Assembly: GCA_026706425.1 (NCBI GenBank)
Contig: JAPOYW010000365.1
Coordinates: 1 to 6,856, forward strand
Reading direction: 5' to 3'
DNA from: Gammaproteobacteria bacterium
GTDB lineage: Bacteria > Pseudomonadota > Gammaproteobacteria > Pseudomonadales > Azotimanducaceae
DNA length: 6,856 nucleotides
Shown here: positions 1-5,496 of the stretch, in pieces
Layout of the letters: each line of letters begins with the position of its first letter
Position numbering within the stretch: position 1 is the first letter of the stretch
Program-made: the position numbers and the translations under genes
The notes under the pieces: generated by a model
What the model was told of the DNA's origin: nothing
The model's database searches: none
What the model saw: only the letters and a program-made list of their open reading frames with translations

Positions 1-488
1 TCGAGGCCCTCGGCATCGACCACTTCGAGGAACCCATTCCGCACTACGACCTACCCGGTCTGAAGCAGATCAGCGATGCACTGGACGTCGCCGTTTCCGC
101 CGGCGAGCAGGATGCGTTCCGCTGGTGGTTCCATCACCTGGTCCTGCTCGGCGACCCGGACATCCTGCAGCCCGACATCCTGAACGCGGGTGGTCCCAGC
201 GAGGTCAAGCGCATCTACGAGATGGCAACCACCTTGGACAAACCGGTGATGCCGCACAGCCCCCAGGCCGGCATCAACTCCATGGCATCGCTGCATGTCT
301 ATGCGACCGTCCAGAACGCGACCCGTCCGCACGAGTTCTCCATCGAATTCTCCGGTCCCCTCGATGCCGTGGGGGAACTCTACGGCGAAGACGTGCTGCC
401 CAGGAACGGCGTCATGGAACTGACGGATAGCCCAGGCTTCGGGATCGATTTGAACGAGTCGGCCCTTGCCCGGCTGACGGCATCCTGA
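1..488 (+). CDS. Mandelate racemase/muconate lactonizing enzyme family protein (C-terminal part)
   Basis: This is the C-terminal 161 residues of an enolase-superfamily enzyme; the reading frame is already open at the left edge (first full codon at base 3) and ends at TGA 486-488. Such enzymes abstract the proton alpha to a carboxylate in a Mg2+-stabilised enolate, giving racemisation or dehydration, often of sugar acids. In the fragment, the EEP motif (Glu9) and the GEQ motif (Glu35) lie 26 residues apart, like the second and third metal ligands of mandelate racemase. Asp58 in LQPDI and His85 in MPHSPQ lie 27 residues apart, like its Asp-His catalytic dyad (D270/H297). A Glu in HEFSIEF may be the acid that stabilises the intermediate. 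The first metal ligand and any catalytic Lys on the second barrel strand lie outside the window, so substrate and reaction cannot be assigned. It is probably translationally coupled to the oxidoreductase that starts 1 nt downstream. Family assignment is firm; subfamily (for example a sugar-acid dehydratase) is a guess. Confidence 0.9.
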   Translation, partial: EALGIDHFEEPIPHYDLPGLKQISDALDVAVSAGEQDAFRWWFHHLVLLGDPDILQPDILNAGGPSEVKRIYEMATTLDKPVMPHSPQAGINSMASLHVYATVQNATRPHEFSIEFSGPLDAVGELYGEDVLPRNGVMELTDSPGFGIDLNESALARLTAS

Positions 489-489
489 C

Positions 490-1521
490 GTGACGCGAAA
501 CGACCGCCTGACGCTGGCGTTCGTCGGCTGCGGGGGCATCGCCCGGGCCCATTGGCGAGGAATCCAGCACCACGCCCCGAGAATCGACGTGACCGCTGTC
601 GTCGACACCGACTCGGACAGCGTCGCGGCGATGGCTGAGCGTACCGGTGCGACGCCATTCACCTCGCTATCCGAAGCCTTGGCGGAAGGCGACTTCGATG
701 CGGTGGACATCATGCTGCCCCACGATCTGCACGAACAAGCGGCCGTCGAATCGTTTGCTGCGGGGAAGCATGTCTGCCTCGAAAAGCCCATGGCTCACAG
801 CCTCGCAAGCTGCGGACGCATCCTTGCGGCGGCGGAGACGGCGGCGGAACAGGCCGGCACGGTGTTCATGATCGCGGAGCAGGCCCAGTACTGGATCGAC
901 GTTCAGAAGGCGAGGGAACTCATCGACGCCGGGGCCATCGGCGAGGTCATCACCGCCCGGGCCTGCTTCTACGACCCGTTGACCGTTCCGCCCGGCGTCA
1001 TTCCTTGGCGCTACCAATTGGCCCGCGCCGGTGGGGGAATCTCGATCGACGGCGGTGCCCATTGGATTCGGCCGATGCGGATGATGCTCGGCGAGATCGA
1101 CGAGGTCATCGCGGCGACCGCTCGGCATGTCGCCGACATGGAGGGCGAGTCCTCGGCACATGCGCTGTTCCGTTTCGAGAGTGGCGTCGTCGGTACGTTC
1201 GACGCGCTGCAGAGCACCGGTGCCGTTGGACCGGTCGAGGACTTCCGGGTCACCGGGACCGCCGGAGAGTTGGTGATGGAGCGTGGCCGGGACGGACGAC
1301 TGATGCTCTACAACGGCGAGCATCCGGACGGCCTCGCGGTCATGAGCGCGTTCGAGGGCAAGGCGGCCAGCTACGGCGTGGAACTGCACGACTTCAGTTG
1401 CGCGGTGCTCGACGGCAAGGAACTCGAGGCCGCGCCCGCGTTTTCGCTGGGAGAACTACGCACCGCACTGGCCATGTACCGTTCGGCGGAAAGCGGGCGA
1501 TGGGAGAAGGTCTGGGACTGA
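490..1521 (+). CDS. Gfo/Idh/MocA family NAD(P)-dependent oxidoreductase
   Basis: This 343-residue protein has the usual length and layout of the Gfo/Idh/MocA family, which oxidises or reduces sugars, inositols and related polyols with NAD(P). The N-terminal Rossmann domain opens with AFVGCGGIARAH, a G-x-G-G-x-A nucleotide-binding loop at residues 13-18. Asp39 at the end of the second strand (VVDT) suggests a preference for NAD over NADP. The family's EKP motif is at residues 98-100 (CLEKPMA). The C-terminal substrate domain carries GGGISIDGGAHWI at about 181-193, where Asp187 and His191 fit the family's D-x-x-x-H active-site pattern. The start is GTG, 1 nt after the upstream stop, with no clear Shine-Dalgarno site, so translational coupling is likely. 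Pairing with an enolase-superfamily gene suggests a sugar-acid or polyol pathway, but the substrate is not determinable. The stop codon is 1 nt from the next start. Confidence 0.92.
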   Translation: MTRNDRLTLAFVGCGGIARAHWRGIQHHAPRIDVTAVVDTDSDSVAAMAERTGATPFTSLSEALAEGDFDAVDIMLPHDLHEQAAVESFAAGKHVCLEKPMAHSLASCGRILAAAETAAEQAGTVFMIAEQAQYWIDVQKARELIDAGAIGEVITARACFYDPLTVPPGVIPWRYQLARAGGGISIDGGAHWIRPMRMMLGEIDEVIAATARHVADMEGESSAHALFRFESGVVGTFDALQSTGAVGPVEDFRVTGTAGELVMERGRDGRLMLYNGEHPDGLAVMSAFEGKAASYGVELHDFSCAVLDGKELEAAPAFSLGELRTALAMYRSAESGRWEKVWD

Positions 1522-1522
1522 C

Positions 1523-2569
1523 ATGGACGAATTCCGAACGCCCGCGACTCACGACATCGGCGACGATCTCCTGGAAGCCATAGACTTCTGCTACGAGCAG
1601 GGTTGGACCGACGGCTTGCCGGTCGTTCCACCGGAACAGAGCCGGGTTCGGGCCATGCTGGCGATGGAAGGCCGGCCAGCGGAAACCGTCATCGCCCACC
1701 ATCCCGCCACGCGGCTGGAATTGACGCTGCAGGCCGCGGCGGTGAACTCGGTCATGGCGGGCTGTCTGCCGGAGTACTTCCCGATCATCGTCGCGGCCTT
1801 CGAAGCGATGGACCGCGAACCCTTCAACTTTCACGGCAGCACGGTGAGCACCGGTGGTTCCGGCCACCTGTTGATCGTGAGCGGTCCGGTGGTCGACGAG
1901 ATCGGCATGAACGCTGGCGTCAACCTGTTCGGGCCGGGCAACCGCGCCAACGCGACCATCGGCCGGACGATCCGCCTAACCTTGATGAACGTCTTCAAGA
2001 TCGTACCGGGCATCGCCGACAAGTCGACGCAGGGCAATCCCGGCAAGTACAGCTTCTGCATCGCCGAACGGGCGGACCGGAATCCCTGGCCGGCGTTGTG
2101 CGAAGAGTTGGGCTATCCCGACGGCGTCAGCACGGTTACGGTCTTTGCGGGCGCCGGATTCTGCAACGTGGAAAACCACGGCGGAAACACCCCGGAAGCG
2201 ATCCTCGATACGATGGCGAACGCCATGGCCAACTACGGCTGCATCAGTACCGGCCAGAGCGTGGTCGTGCTCTCGCCGGAACATGCGGGGATCGTCGCCC
2301 GACCGGGCTGGTCAAAGGCGCAGGTACGCGAGTACCTCTTCGAACACGCCAAGCACCCACGTGCAACCATCGAGCGCCTCGGCAAGCTCGACCGGGGCTA
2401 TCGGCGGCAAGGCCGGGACGACTGTCATCGCGGAATTGGCCCGGACGACATTCTCGTGACCGTGGGCGGCGGCGATGCCGGCGGACATTCGTCGTTCATC
2501 CCGTCTTGGAGTCGCGGGCGCGGCTCCATCATGCAAACGGCGGCGGTCGGCGTCTGCATTGATTGTTGA
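1523..2569 (+). CDS. Uncharacterised conserved protein upstream of the UGSC selenoprotein
   Basis: This is a 348-residue soluble protein with no signal peptide or membrane segment that I can see. I do not recognise a characterised family. The N-terminal part contains QGWTDGLPVVPPEQ (about residues 31-44), which looks like a conserved family signature, followed by MAGCLPEYFPIIVAA. A Gly-rich middle reads STVSTGGSGHLLIVSGP, NLFGPGNRANATIGR and FAGAGFCNVENHGG. Near the end are VTVGGGDAGGHSSF and a terminal C-I-D-C, a C-x-x-C placed as the last four residues. Several other Cys are spread through the chain (FCYEQ, AGCLP, SFCIAE, ALCEE, GFCNV, YGCIS, DDCHRG). The terminal C-x-x-C together with the selenoprotein 16 nt downstream makes a redox or thiol-related partnership plausible, but this is inference. 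A possible weak site, GAAGG, lies 13 nt before the ATG, inside the end of the previous gene. A start 1 nt after that gene's stop implies coupling. Confidence 0.85.
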   Translation: MDEFRTPATHDIGDDLLEAIDFCYEQGWTDGLPVVPPEQSRVRAMLAMEGRPAETVIAHHPATRLELTLQAAAVNSVMAGCLPEYFPIIVAAFEAMDREPFNFHGSTVSTGGSGHLLIVSGPVVDEIGMNAGVNLFGPGNRANATIGRTIRLTLMNVFKIVPGIADKSTQGNPGKYSFCIAERADRNPWPALCEELGYPDGVSTVTVFAGAGFCNVENHGGNTPEAILDTMANAMANYGCISTGQSVVVLSPEHAGIVARPGWSKAQVREYLFEHAKHPRATIERLGKLDRGYRRQGRDDCHRGIGPDDILVTVGGGDAGGHSSFIPSWSRGRGSIMQTAAVGVCIDC

Positions 2570-2575
2570 GTAGTC

Positions 2576-2580
2576 GGAGG
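2576..2580 (+). promoter_or_regulatory. Strong Shine-Dalgarno site of the selenoprotein gene
   Basis: GGAGG lies 5 nt before the ATG at 2586, in the 16-nt gap after the upstream stop. It is the best ribosome-binding site in the left operon and fixes the start of the selenoprotein. It also argues that the short N-terminal reading frame before the TGA is genuinely translated. Confidence 0.8.
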
Positions 2581-2585
2581 AACGC

Positions 2586-3107
2586 ATGAGACTCGTTGAT
2601 CCCACGGTGCCCGCCAAGGAAGGACGGGCAGTCCGGGCACCCGCGCTTGCCAGCCTTGAAGGACGGACCATCGGGCTGCTGTGGAACCACAAGCAGAATG
2701 GCGACGCCTTGCTGACCGAGACCGCCGCCCGTTTGCAGGCCCGTTTCGGCGGCAAGGTCCTGCCCATGGCCACCAAGAACAACGCCTCGGCGCCCGCGCC
2801 GGCGGAGTTGCTCACCAATCTCTCGCCGGAGTGCGACTACCTCATCACCGCGGCGGGAGACTGAGGCAGTTGCTCGACGTGCAGTTTGCATGACGGCATC
2901 ACCTTCGAGCAGACCGGCAAACGGGCGGTGGTTCTTTGCACCGCGCCGTTCGAGGTCACGGCCCGCAACATCGCCCGGATGATGGGCATGCCCGACTACC
3001 CTTTCGCTATCCTGGACCACCCGTTGGGTAGCTGTACGCCGGCAGAGGTCGAACAACGCGCCGACGCGGCCTGCGAACAAGCCATCGAGATCCTAACGAC
3101 CCCGTAA
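2586..3107 (+). CDS. UGSC family selenoprotein (selenocysteine at UGA 2862-2864)
   Basis: One gene of 174 codons with an in-frame TGA as codon 93, read here as selenocysteine, ending at TAA 3105-3107 to give 173 residues. The residues around the TGA read A-A-G-D-U-G-S-C-S-T-C-S-L-H-D-G. This is the U-G-S-C motif that names the UGSC (seleno)protein family, in which U or Cys occupies that position. Before it, EGRTIGLLWNHKQNGDALL (about 25-43) and CDYLITAAGD form the first half of what looks like a small alpha/beta domain. After it, GKRAVVLCTAPF (111-122), ARNIARMMGMPDYPFAILDHPLGS (about 127-149) and a C-terminal helix complete it, so the downstream half is clearly under protein-level selection. 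U93, C96 and C99 form a U-x-x-C-x-x-C arrangement suited to a selenenylsulfide/disulfide redox centre. The enzymatic role of the family is not known to me. The gene follows a strong GGAGG site, and a SECIS-like hairpin lies just after the TGA. Alternatives are a Cys-to-stop sequencing error or a pseudogene; both are much less likely given motif position, intact frame and hairpin. The selenocysteine genes themselves are outside the window. Confidence 0.9.
2871..2898 (+). promoter_or_regulatory. Predicted bacterial SECIS element (selenocysteine insertion hairpin)
   Basis: The mRNA just after the UGA can fold into a hairpin inside the coding sequence. The upper stem pairs 2878-2883 (CGUGCA) with 2887-2892 (UGCAUG), six pairs including one G-U, around a 3-nt loop GUU at 2884-2886. 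If the closing A-U opens, the loop is AGUUU with G second. Below an A-A mismatch (2877/2893), 2875-2876 pair with 2894-2895. Then, past a bulged U2874, 2871-2873 pair with 2896-2898. Nineteen nucleotides separate the UGA from the loop G, within the 16-37 nt usual for bacterial SECIS elements, which have a G among the first loop bases for SelB binding. The apical part resembles the E. coli fdhF element (UGCAGGUCUGCA there, UGCAGUUUGCA here). It was folded by eye; no free energy was computed. Confidence 0.7.
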
Positions 3108-3112
3108 GGCGA

Positions 3113-3133
3113 TCGGCGTTTCTACGGCGCCGA
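3113..3133. terminator. Possible hairpin in the convergent gap
   Basis: TCGGCG (3113-3118) and CGCCGA (3128-3133) can form a six-pair GC-rich stem with a 9-nt loop. It fills the 28-bp gap between the stop of the selenoprotein gene (+) and the stop of the SnoaL-like gene (-). A structure here could end transcripts from both sides. No T-tract follows on either strand, so it does not match a classic intrinsic terminator, and short GC stems are common in DNA of this composition. Confidence 0.3.
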
Positions 3134-3135
3134 CC

Positions 3136-3531
3136 CTATTCCGCGTGGAGAAAACTCGACCGGAACTGGATGCCCCAGTGACCGTCGACGAGCGTGGCGA
3201 TCCAGAACGTGTCGAAGGTGTGGTAGACCGTCCCGTCGGCGCGACATCGGTCATTGCGCAAGGTCAGATGCACCTTGTCGGCGCCGGCGTGGACTACCTG
3301 GATACTGGCGAGGACGGAGTGATGCCAGCCCTCGTCTCGTAGCGCTGCCTCGCCGCGTCTCGAGCCCGCAATGAATGATTCGGCGTTTTCGATCCGCGCG
3401 AATCTACCGTTCGCGAAGCGGATGTGCGGATAGTTCAGAGTGGCCGCCTGGCGTTCATGGTCCTGAGCATTGAACGTCTCGACGAACGCTTTGGCGACCG
3501 CGACGGCCTGCTTGGCGCTCTCTTCATTCAT
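3136..3531 (-). CDS. SnoaL/NTF2-like (DUF4440-type) small protein
   Basis: A 131-residue protein with the look of the NTF2-like/SnoaL fold, a cone-shaped alpha+beta barrel used by small isomerases, hydrolases and binding proteins. It begins with an amphipathic helix (AVAVAKAFVETFNAQDHE), then NYPHIRFANGRF. The later strands are rich in aromatic and charged residues: GWHHSVLASIQVVH, KVHLTLRNDR, and DGTVYHTFDTFWIA followed by DGHWGIQFRSSFLH. The alternating strand pattern and the final W-G-I-Q-F-R-S-S-F are typical of this fold. Specific activity cannot be assigned. I chose the ATG at 3531, which has CAGG 6 nt upstream. Two earlier in-frame ATGs (the longest at 3555, giving 139 residues) have weaker sites. 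It lies downstream of the TauD-like gene on the same strand, probably as the last gene of that operon. Confidence 0.8.
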   Translation of the reverse strand: MNEESAKQAVAVAKAFVETFNAQDHERQAATLNYPHIRFANGRFARIENAESFIAGSRRGEAALRDEGWHHSVLASIQVVHAGADKVHLTLRNDRCRADGTVYHTFDTFWIATLVDGHWGIQFRSSFLHAE

Positions 3532-3620
3532 CGTTTGCCTGCTCATGCGGCGCATCGAAGAGGATTCTCACCTTCCGCTTCTGGACCCGTGGTGCGGAAC
3601 CAGTCTGGGAAGCGAGTGAC

Positions 3621-4571
3621 CTATTGGACGCTTGCGGCCGCCTCCCGCGGTTGGTTCAACGACGATTCGTTCGTCGACGAGGGGTGGAACGCGTCCGCTC
3701 GCGGATCGGCGAAGGTCGGCGCCAACTCGGACTCCGGCTCGCCGGAGATCCGTGACGCCCGCAATACGCGTTTGTGATTCGGGTCGTAGGGTCGCGCCCG
3801 GTGCATCACGCAGCGATTGTCCCAGACCACCAGGTCGGCAACCGTCCAGGAATGCCGATAGGTGCGCGGCCGCTGGCAGGCATCGTCCAGGAGCTTGGAG
3901 AGGAGCGCTTCAGATTCCTCATCGCTCATCCCCGGAATCCCGTAGGCATGCCGACCGGTGTAGAGCGATTTCCTGCCCGTCTCGGGGTGCGTCTTGATGA
4001 CGGGGCGAAGCGGTGCGCCCTTGTCGTGGAAGCCGTACTGGTTGTCGGTCGCGTGGGTGTAGCCCAACTTCGATTGGGAGTGGTAGAGCGAGTGGTAGGC
4101 GGACAACCCCTCGAGCTGCTCCTTCGTGGCGTCATCCAGTTCGTCGTACGCGGCCCGCATGTCGGCGAACTCGGTCTCCCCGCCCTCGGGCGGCACGACC
4201 AGCGCCATCAACATGCCGGCCTTGGCGGCGAGGGGCATGTAGGTGCTGTCGGTATGCCAACCCTCGTTGCCTTTCAGCATCTTGTATTGCTGCTGTCCGG
4301 GCTGCGCCAGCGTTCCGTCTGCCTTCTGGTTGGAGAATCGAGCGATAGGGCTCGCCTGCTGCGGGTATAGCTGCTCGGTCTTGCCGAATCGAAGCGCGAA
4401 CGCCCCTTGGGACTCATCGTCGAGATTGTCCTGACGGGGGAACACCAGCAATCCGTAGGTCAGGAAAGCGTCGTGGATCTCCCCCCACCTGTCGTCGTCG
4501 AGCGTGGCGAGATCAACGCCGGTAACGACGGCACCCAGGGTGGCGTCGATTGGAGTCACCGCAATGGACAT
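3621..4571 (-). CDS. TauD/TfdA family Fe(II)/2-oxoglutarate-dependent dioxygenase
   Basis: A 316-residue cytosolic oxygenase that couples oxidative decarboxylation of 2-oxoglutarate to hydroxylation of a substrate. The N-terminus (TPIDATLGAVVTGVDL, then GLLVFPRQ at about 40-47) is typical of TauD/TfdA. The iron-binding facial triad is visible: His106 and Asp108 in GWHTDSTY, and His257 in WDNRCVMHRARPYD. Arg268 lies 11 residues after the distal His, matching the 2-oxoglutarate-binding Arg of E. coli TauD (H255/R266). The Arg that binds the taurine sulfonate in TauD (R270) appears to be replaced by Ala272, so taurine is an unlikely substrate; this is a hand alignment. The last 25 or so residues are a polar Ser/Asn/Ala-rich tail. 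AAGGAG lies 8 nt before the ATG. It follows the PhyH-like gene by 55 bp on the same strand. The natural substrate could be a sulfonate, an aryloxy acid, an alkyl sulfate or a secondary metabolite. Confidence 0.93.
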   Translation of the reverse strand: MSIAVTPIDATLGAVVTGVDLATLDDDRWGEIHDAFLTYGLLVFPRQDNLDDESQGAFALRFGKTEQLYPQQASPIARFSNQKADGTLAQPGQQQYKMLKGNEGWHTDSTYMPLAAKAGMLMALVVPPEGGETEFADMRAAYDELDDATKEQLEGLSAYHSLYHSQSKLGYTHATDNQYGFHDKGAPLRPVIKTHPETGRKSLYTGRHAYGIPGMSDEESEALLSKLLDDACQRPRTYRHSWTVADLVVWDNRCVMHRARPYDPNHKRVLRASRISGEPESELAPTFADPRADAFHPSSTNESSLNQPREAAASVQ

Positions 4572-4579
4572 GGAGACAT

Positions 4580-4585
4580 CTCCTT
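4580..4585 (-). promoter_or_regulatory. Shine-Dalgarno site of the TauD-like gene
   Basis: On the minus strand AAGGAG stands 8 nt before the ATG ending at 4571. It is the clearest ribosome-binding site among the minus-strand genes and supports that start. Confidence 0.75.
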
Positions 4586-4626
4586 GGGATGTTCGCGTGT
4601 AGGCGCTACGTCAATCGTACCAGCAG

Positions 4627-5445
4627 TCAATCGCGGTAGTGCCGATGCAAGGGTGTGAGATCGTCGCCTTCCGGCGGCTCGTTGTGTCTCCAGGCGCCGA
4701 GCTCGCCCCGGCACGGGATGCCGATGTTCAGCACCCGCTCGGCACCCTTCACCGCGCCGCAGCTCGACGGTATGTAGCGTAGCGCCAGTCCACAGCGGCG
4801 GCGGTCGGAACGATTCGGTTCGGAACCGTGGATGAGCGTGCTCGTGTGAATCGAGACCTGACCGGCGTGAAGCACGTTGTCCACGGGCGCGCCGTAGCGC
4901 TCGGCGTCGGGAACCTCCTGGTAGAGCACGATGTCGCCTTCCGCCTTCCGCCACTCCACGGCACCGAGACGGTGACTTCCCGGGACGAACCGGAGTGGCG
5001 AGTTTTCGACGTCGACTCCGTCGATGGCGAGCCAGACCGTGACGGTCTTAGTCGGACGCACGGGCCAGTAGGTAGCATCCTGGTGCCAGGGTACCCGTTT
5101 CTTGTCGCGGCCCATCTTGCAGAAGTAGTGCGTCGACCAGCACACGAAGTCGGGTCCGAGGAGATCCTCGACGTAATCCAGGATCTTCGGATGTTGCGCC
5201 ATCTCCCAGATGCCGCGGCAACGCAGGTGATAGCCGTCGAGAGCGTAGGTGTTGCGCCCGTCCTTCATTGCCTGCATGCGGGACAGCAGCGACTCGAAGT
5301 AGGCGCGGGCCGACTCAACTTCGTCGCCTGTGAGCGCATCGAGCGGTCGAACGAACCCGTCCTCGTTGAATCGCCGGATCTGCTCGCTCGCGAGTGTCTT
5401 CGACCGTTCGGGCGAAGACGGATAGAAGATTATGTCATCGGGCAT
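4627..5445 (-). CDS. Phytanoyl-CoA dioxygenase (PhyH) family protein
   Basis: A 272-residue Fe(II)/2-oxoglutarate dioxygenase of the PhyH family, whose members hydroxylate varied small molecules and, in bacteria, rarely phytanoyl-CoA itself. Numbered from the ATG at 5445, the N-terminal helix region (SEQIRRFNEDGFVRP) is the family's usual opening. His121 and Asp123 in WHQDATYW and His206 in TLIHGSEPN form the metal triad. Arg217 lies 11 residues after the distal His, as in human PHYH, and should bind 2-oxoglutarate. SPLRFVPGSHR (about 149-159) is the conserved stretch between the iron ligands. Two starts are possible: 5445 (chosen) and 5475, which adds ten residues (MKPTTSRNSY). Neither has a clear ribosome-binding site. 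The open frame continues upstream to 5913, but that part is antisense to the sulfatase and is not real. Likely first gene of the operon PhyH, TauD, SnoaL. Substrate unknown. Confidence 0.92.
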   Translation of the reverse strand: MPDDIIFYPSSPERSKTLASEQIRRFNEDGFVRPLDALTGDEVESARAYFESLLSRMQAMKDGRNTYALDGYHLRCRGIWEMAQHPKILDYVEDLLGPDFVCWSTHYFCKMGRDKKRVPWHQDATYWPVRPTKTVTVWLAIDGVDVENSPLRFVPGSHRLGAVEWRKAEGDIVLYQEVPDAERYGAPVDNVLHAGQVSIHTSTLIHGSEPNRSDRRRCGLALRYIPSSCGAVKGAERVLNIGIPCRGELGAWRHNEPPEGDDLTPLHRHYRD

Positions 5446-5496
5446 ATAGCTGTTTCGGCTCGTGGTCGGCTTCATTATGGTAAGGGCATGGGACCG
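5446..5496. promoter_or_regulatory. Short divergent intergenic region between PhyH and sulfatase genes
   Basis: Only 51 bp (or 21 bp if PhyH starts at 5475) separate the two divergent starts. Any promoters for the two transcripts must lie here or inside the coding ends, and would overlap. I see AAGGG at 5482-5486 serving the sulfatase, but no confident -10/-35 pair on either strand and no clear operator palindrome. Confidence 0.35.

Noticed and set aside
667..1389. Long antisense open frame (240 codons)
   Set aside because: It lies opposite the Gfo/Idh/MocA gene, whose motifs are unambiguous; the antisense product has no recognisable domain.
1603..2562. Long overlapping open frame on the + strand (319 codons)
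   Set aside because: Composition is dominated by Arg, Gly, Pro and His, as expected for a shifted frame of a GC-rich gene; the 348-residue frame shows ordered motifs and operon spacing.
2567..2599. Readthrough of the TGA after the terminal C-I-D-C as a second Sec codon
   Set aside because: The frame after it gives only nine codons before another TGA, and the stretch holds the ribosome-binding site of the next gene.
2586..2864. Truncated pseudogene or alternative genetic code (UGA = Trp or Gly)
   Set aside because: UGA ends the genes at 488, 1521, 2569 and 4627 at sensible places and UGG is used for Trp, so UGA is a stop here. A decayed gene would not keep an intact family motif and 80 further clean codons.
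2886..3107. Separate small gene starting at TTG 2886
   Set aside because: It is in the same frame as the gene from 2586, has no ribosome-binding site, and its sequence is the natural second half of the UGSC protein; the TTG also lies inside the SECIS-like hairpin.
3774..4370. Open frame on the + strand (198 codons) within the TauD region
   Set aside because: It is the shadow of the TauD-like gene, which carries the complete iron-binding triad on the minus strand.
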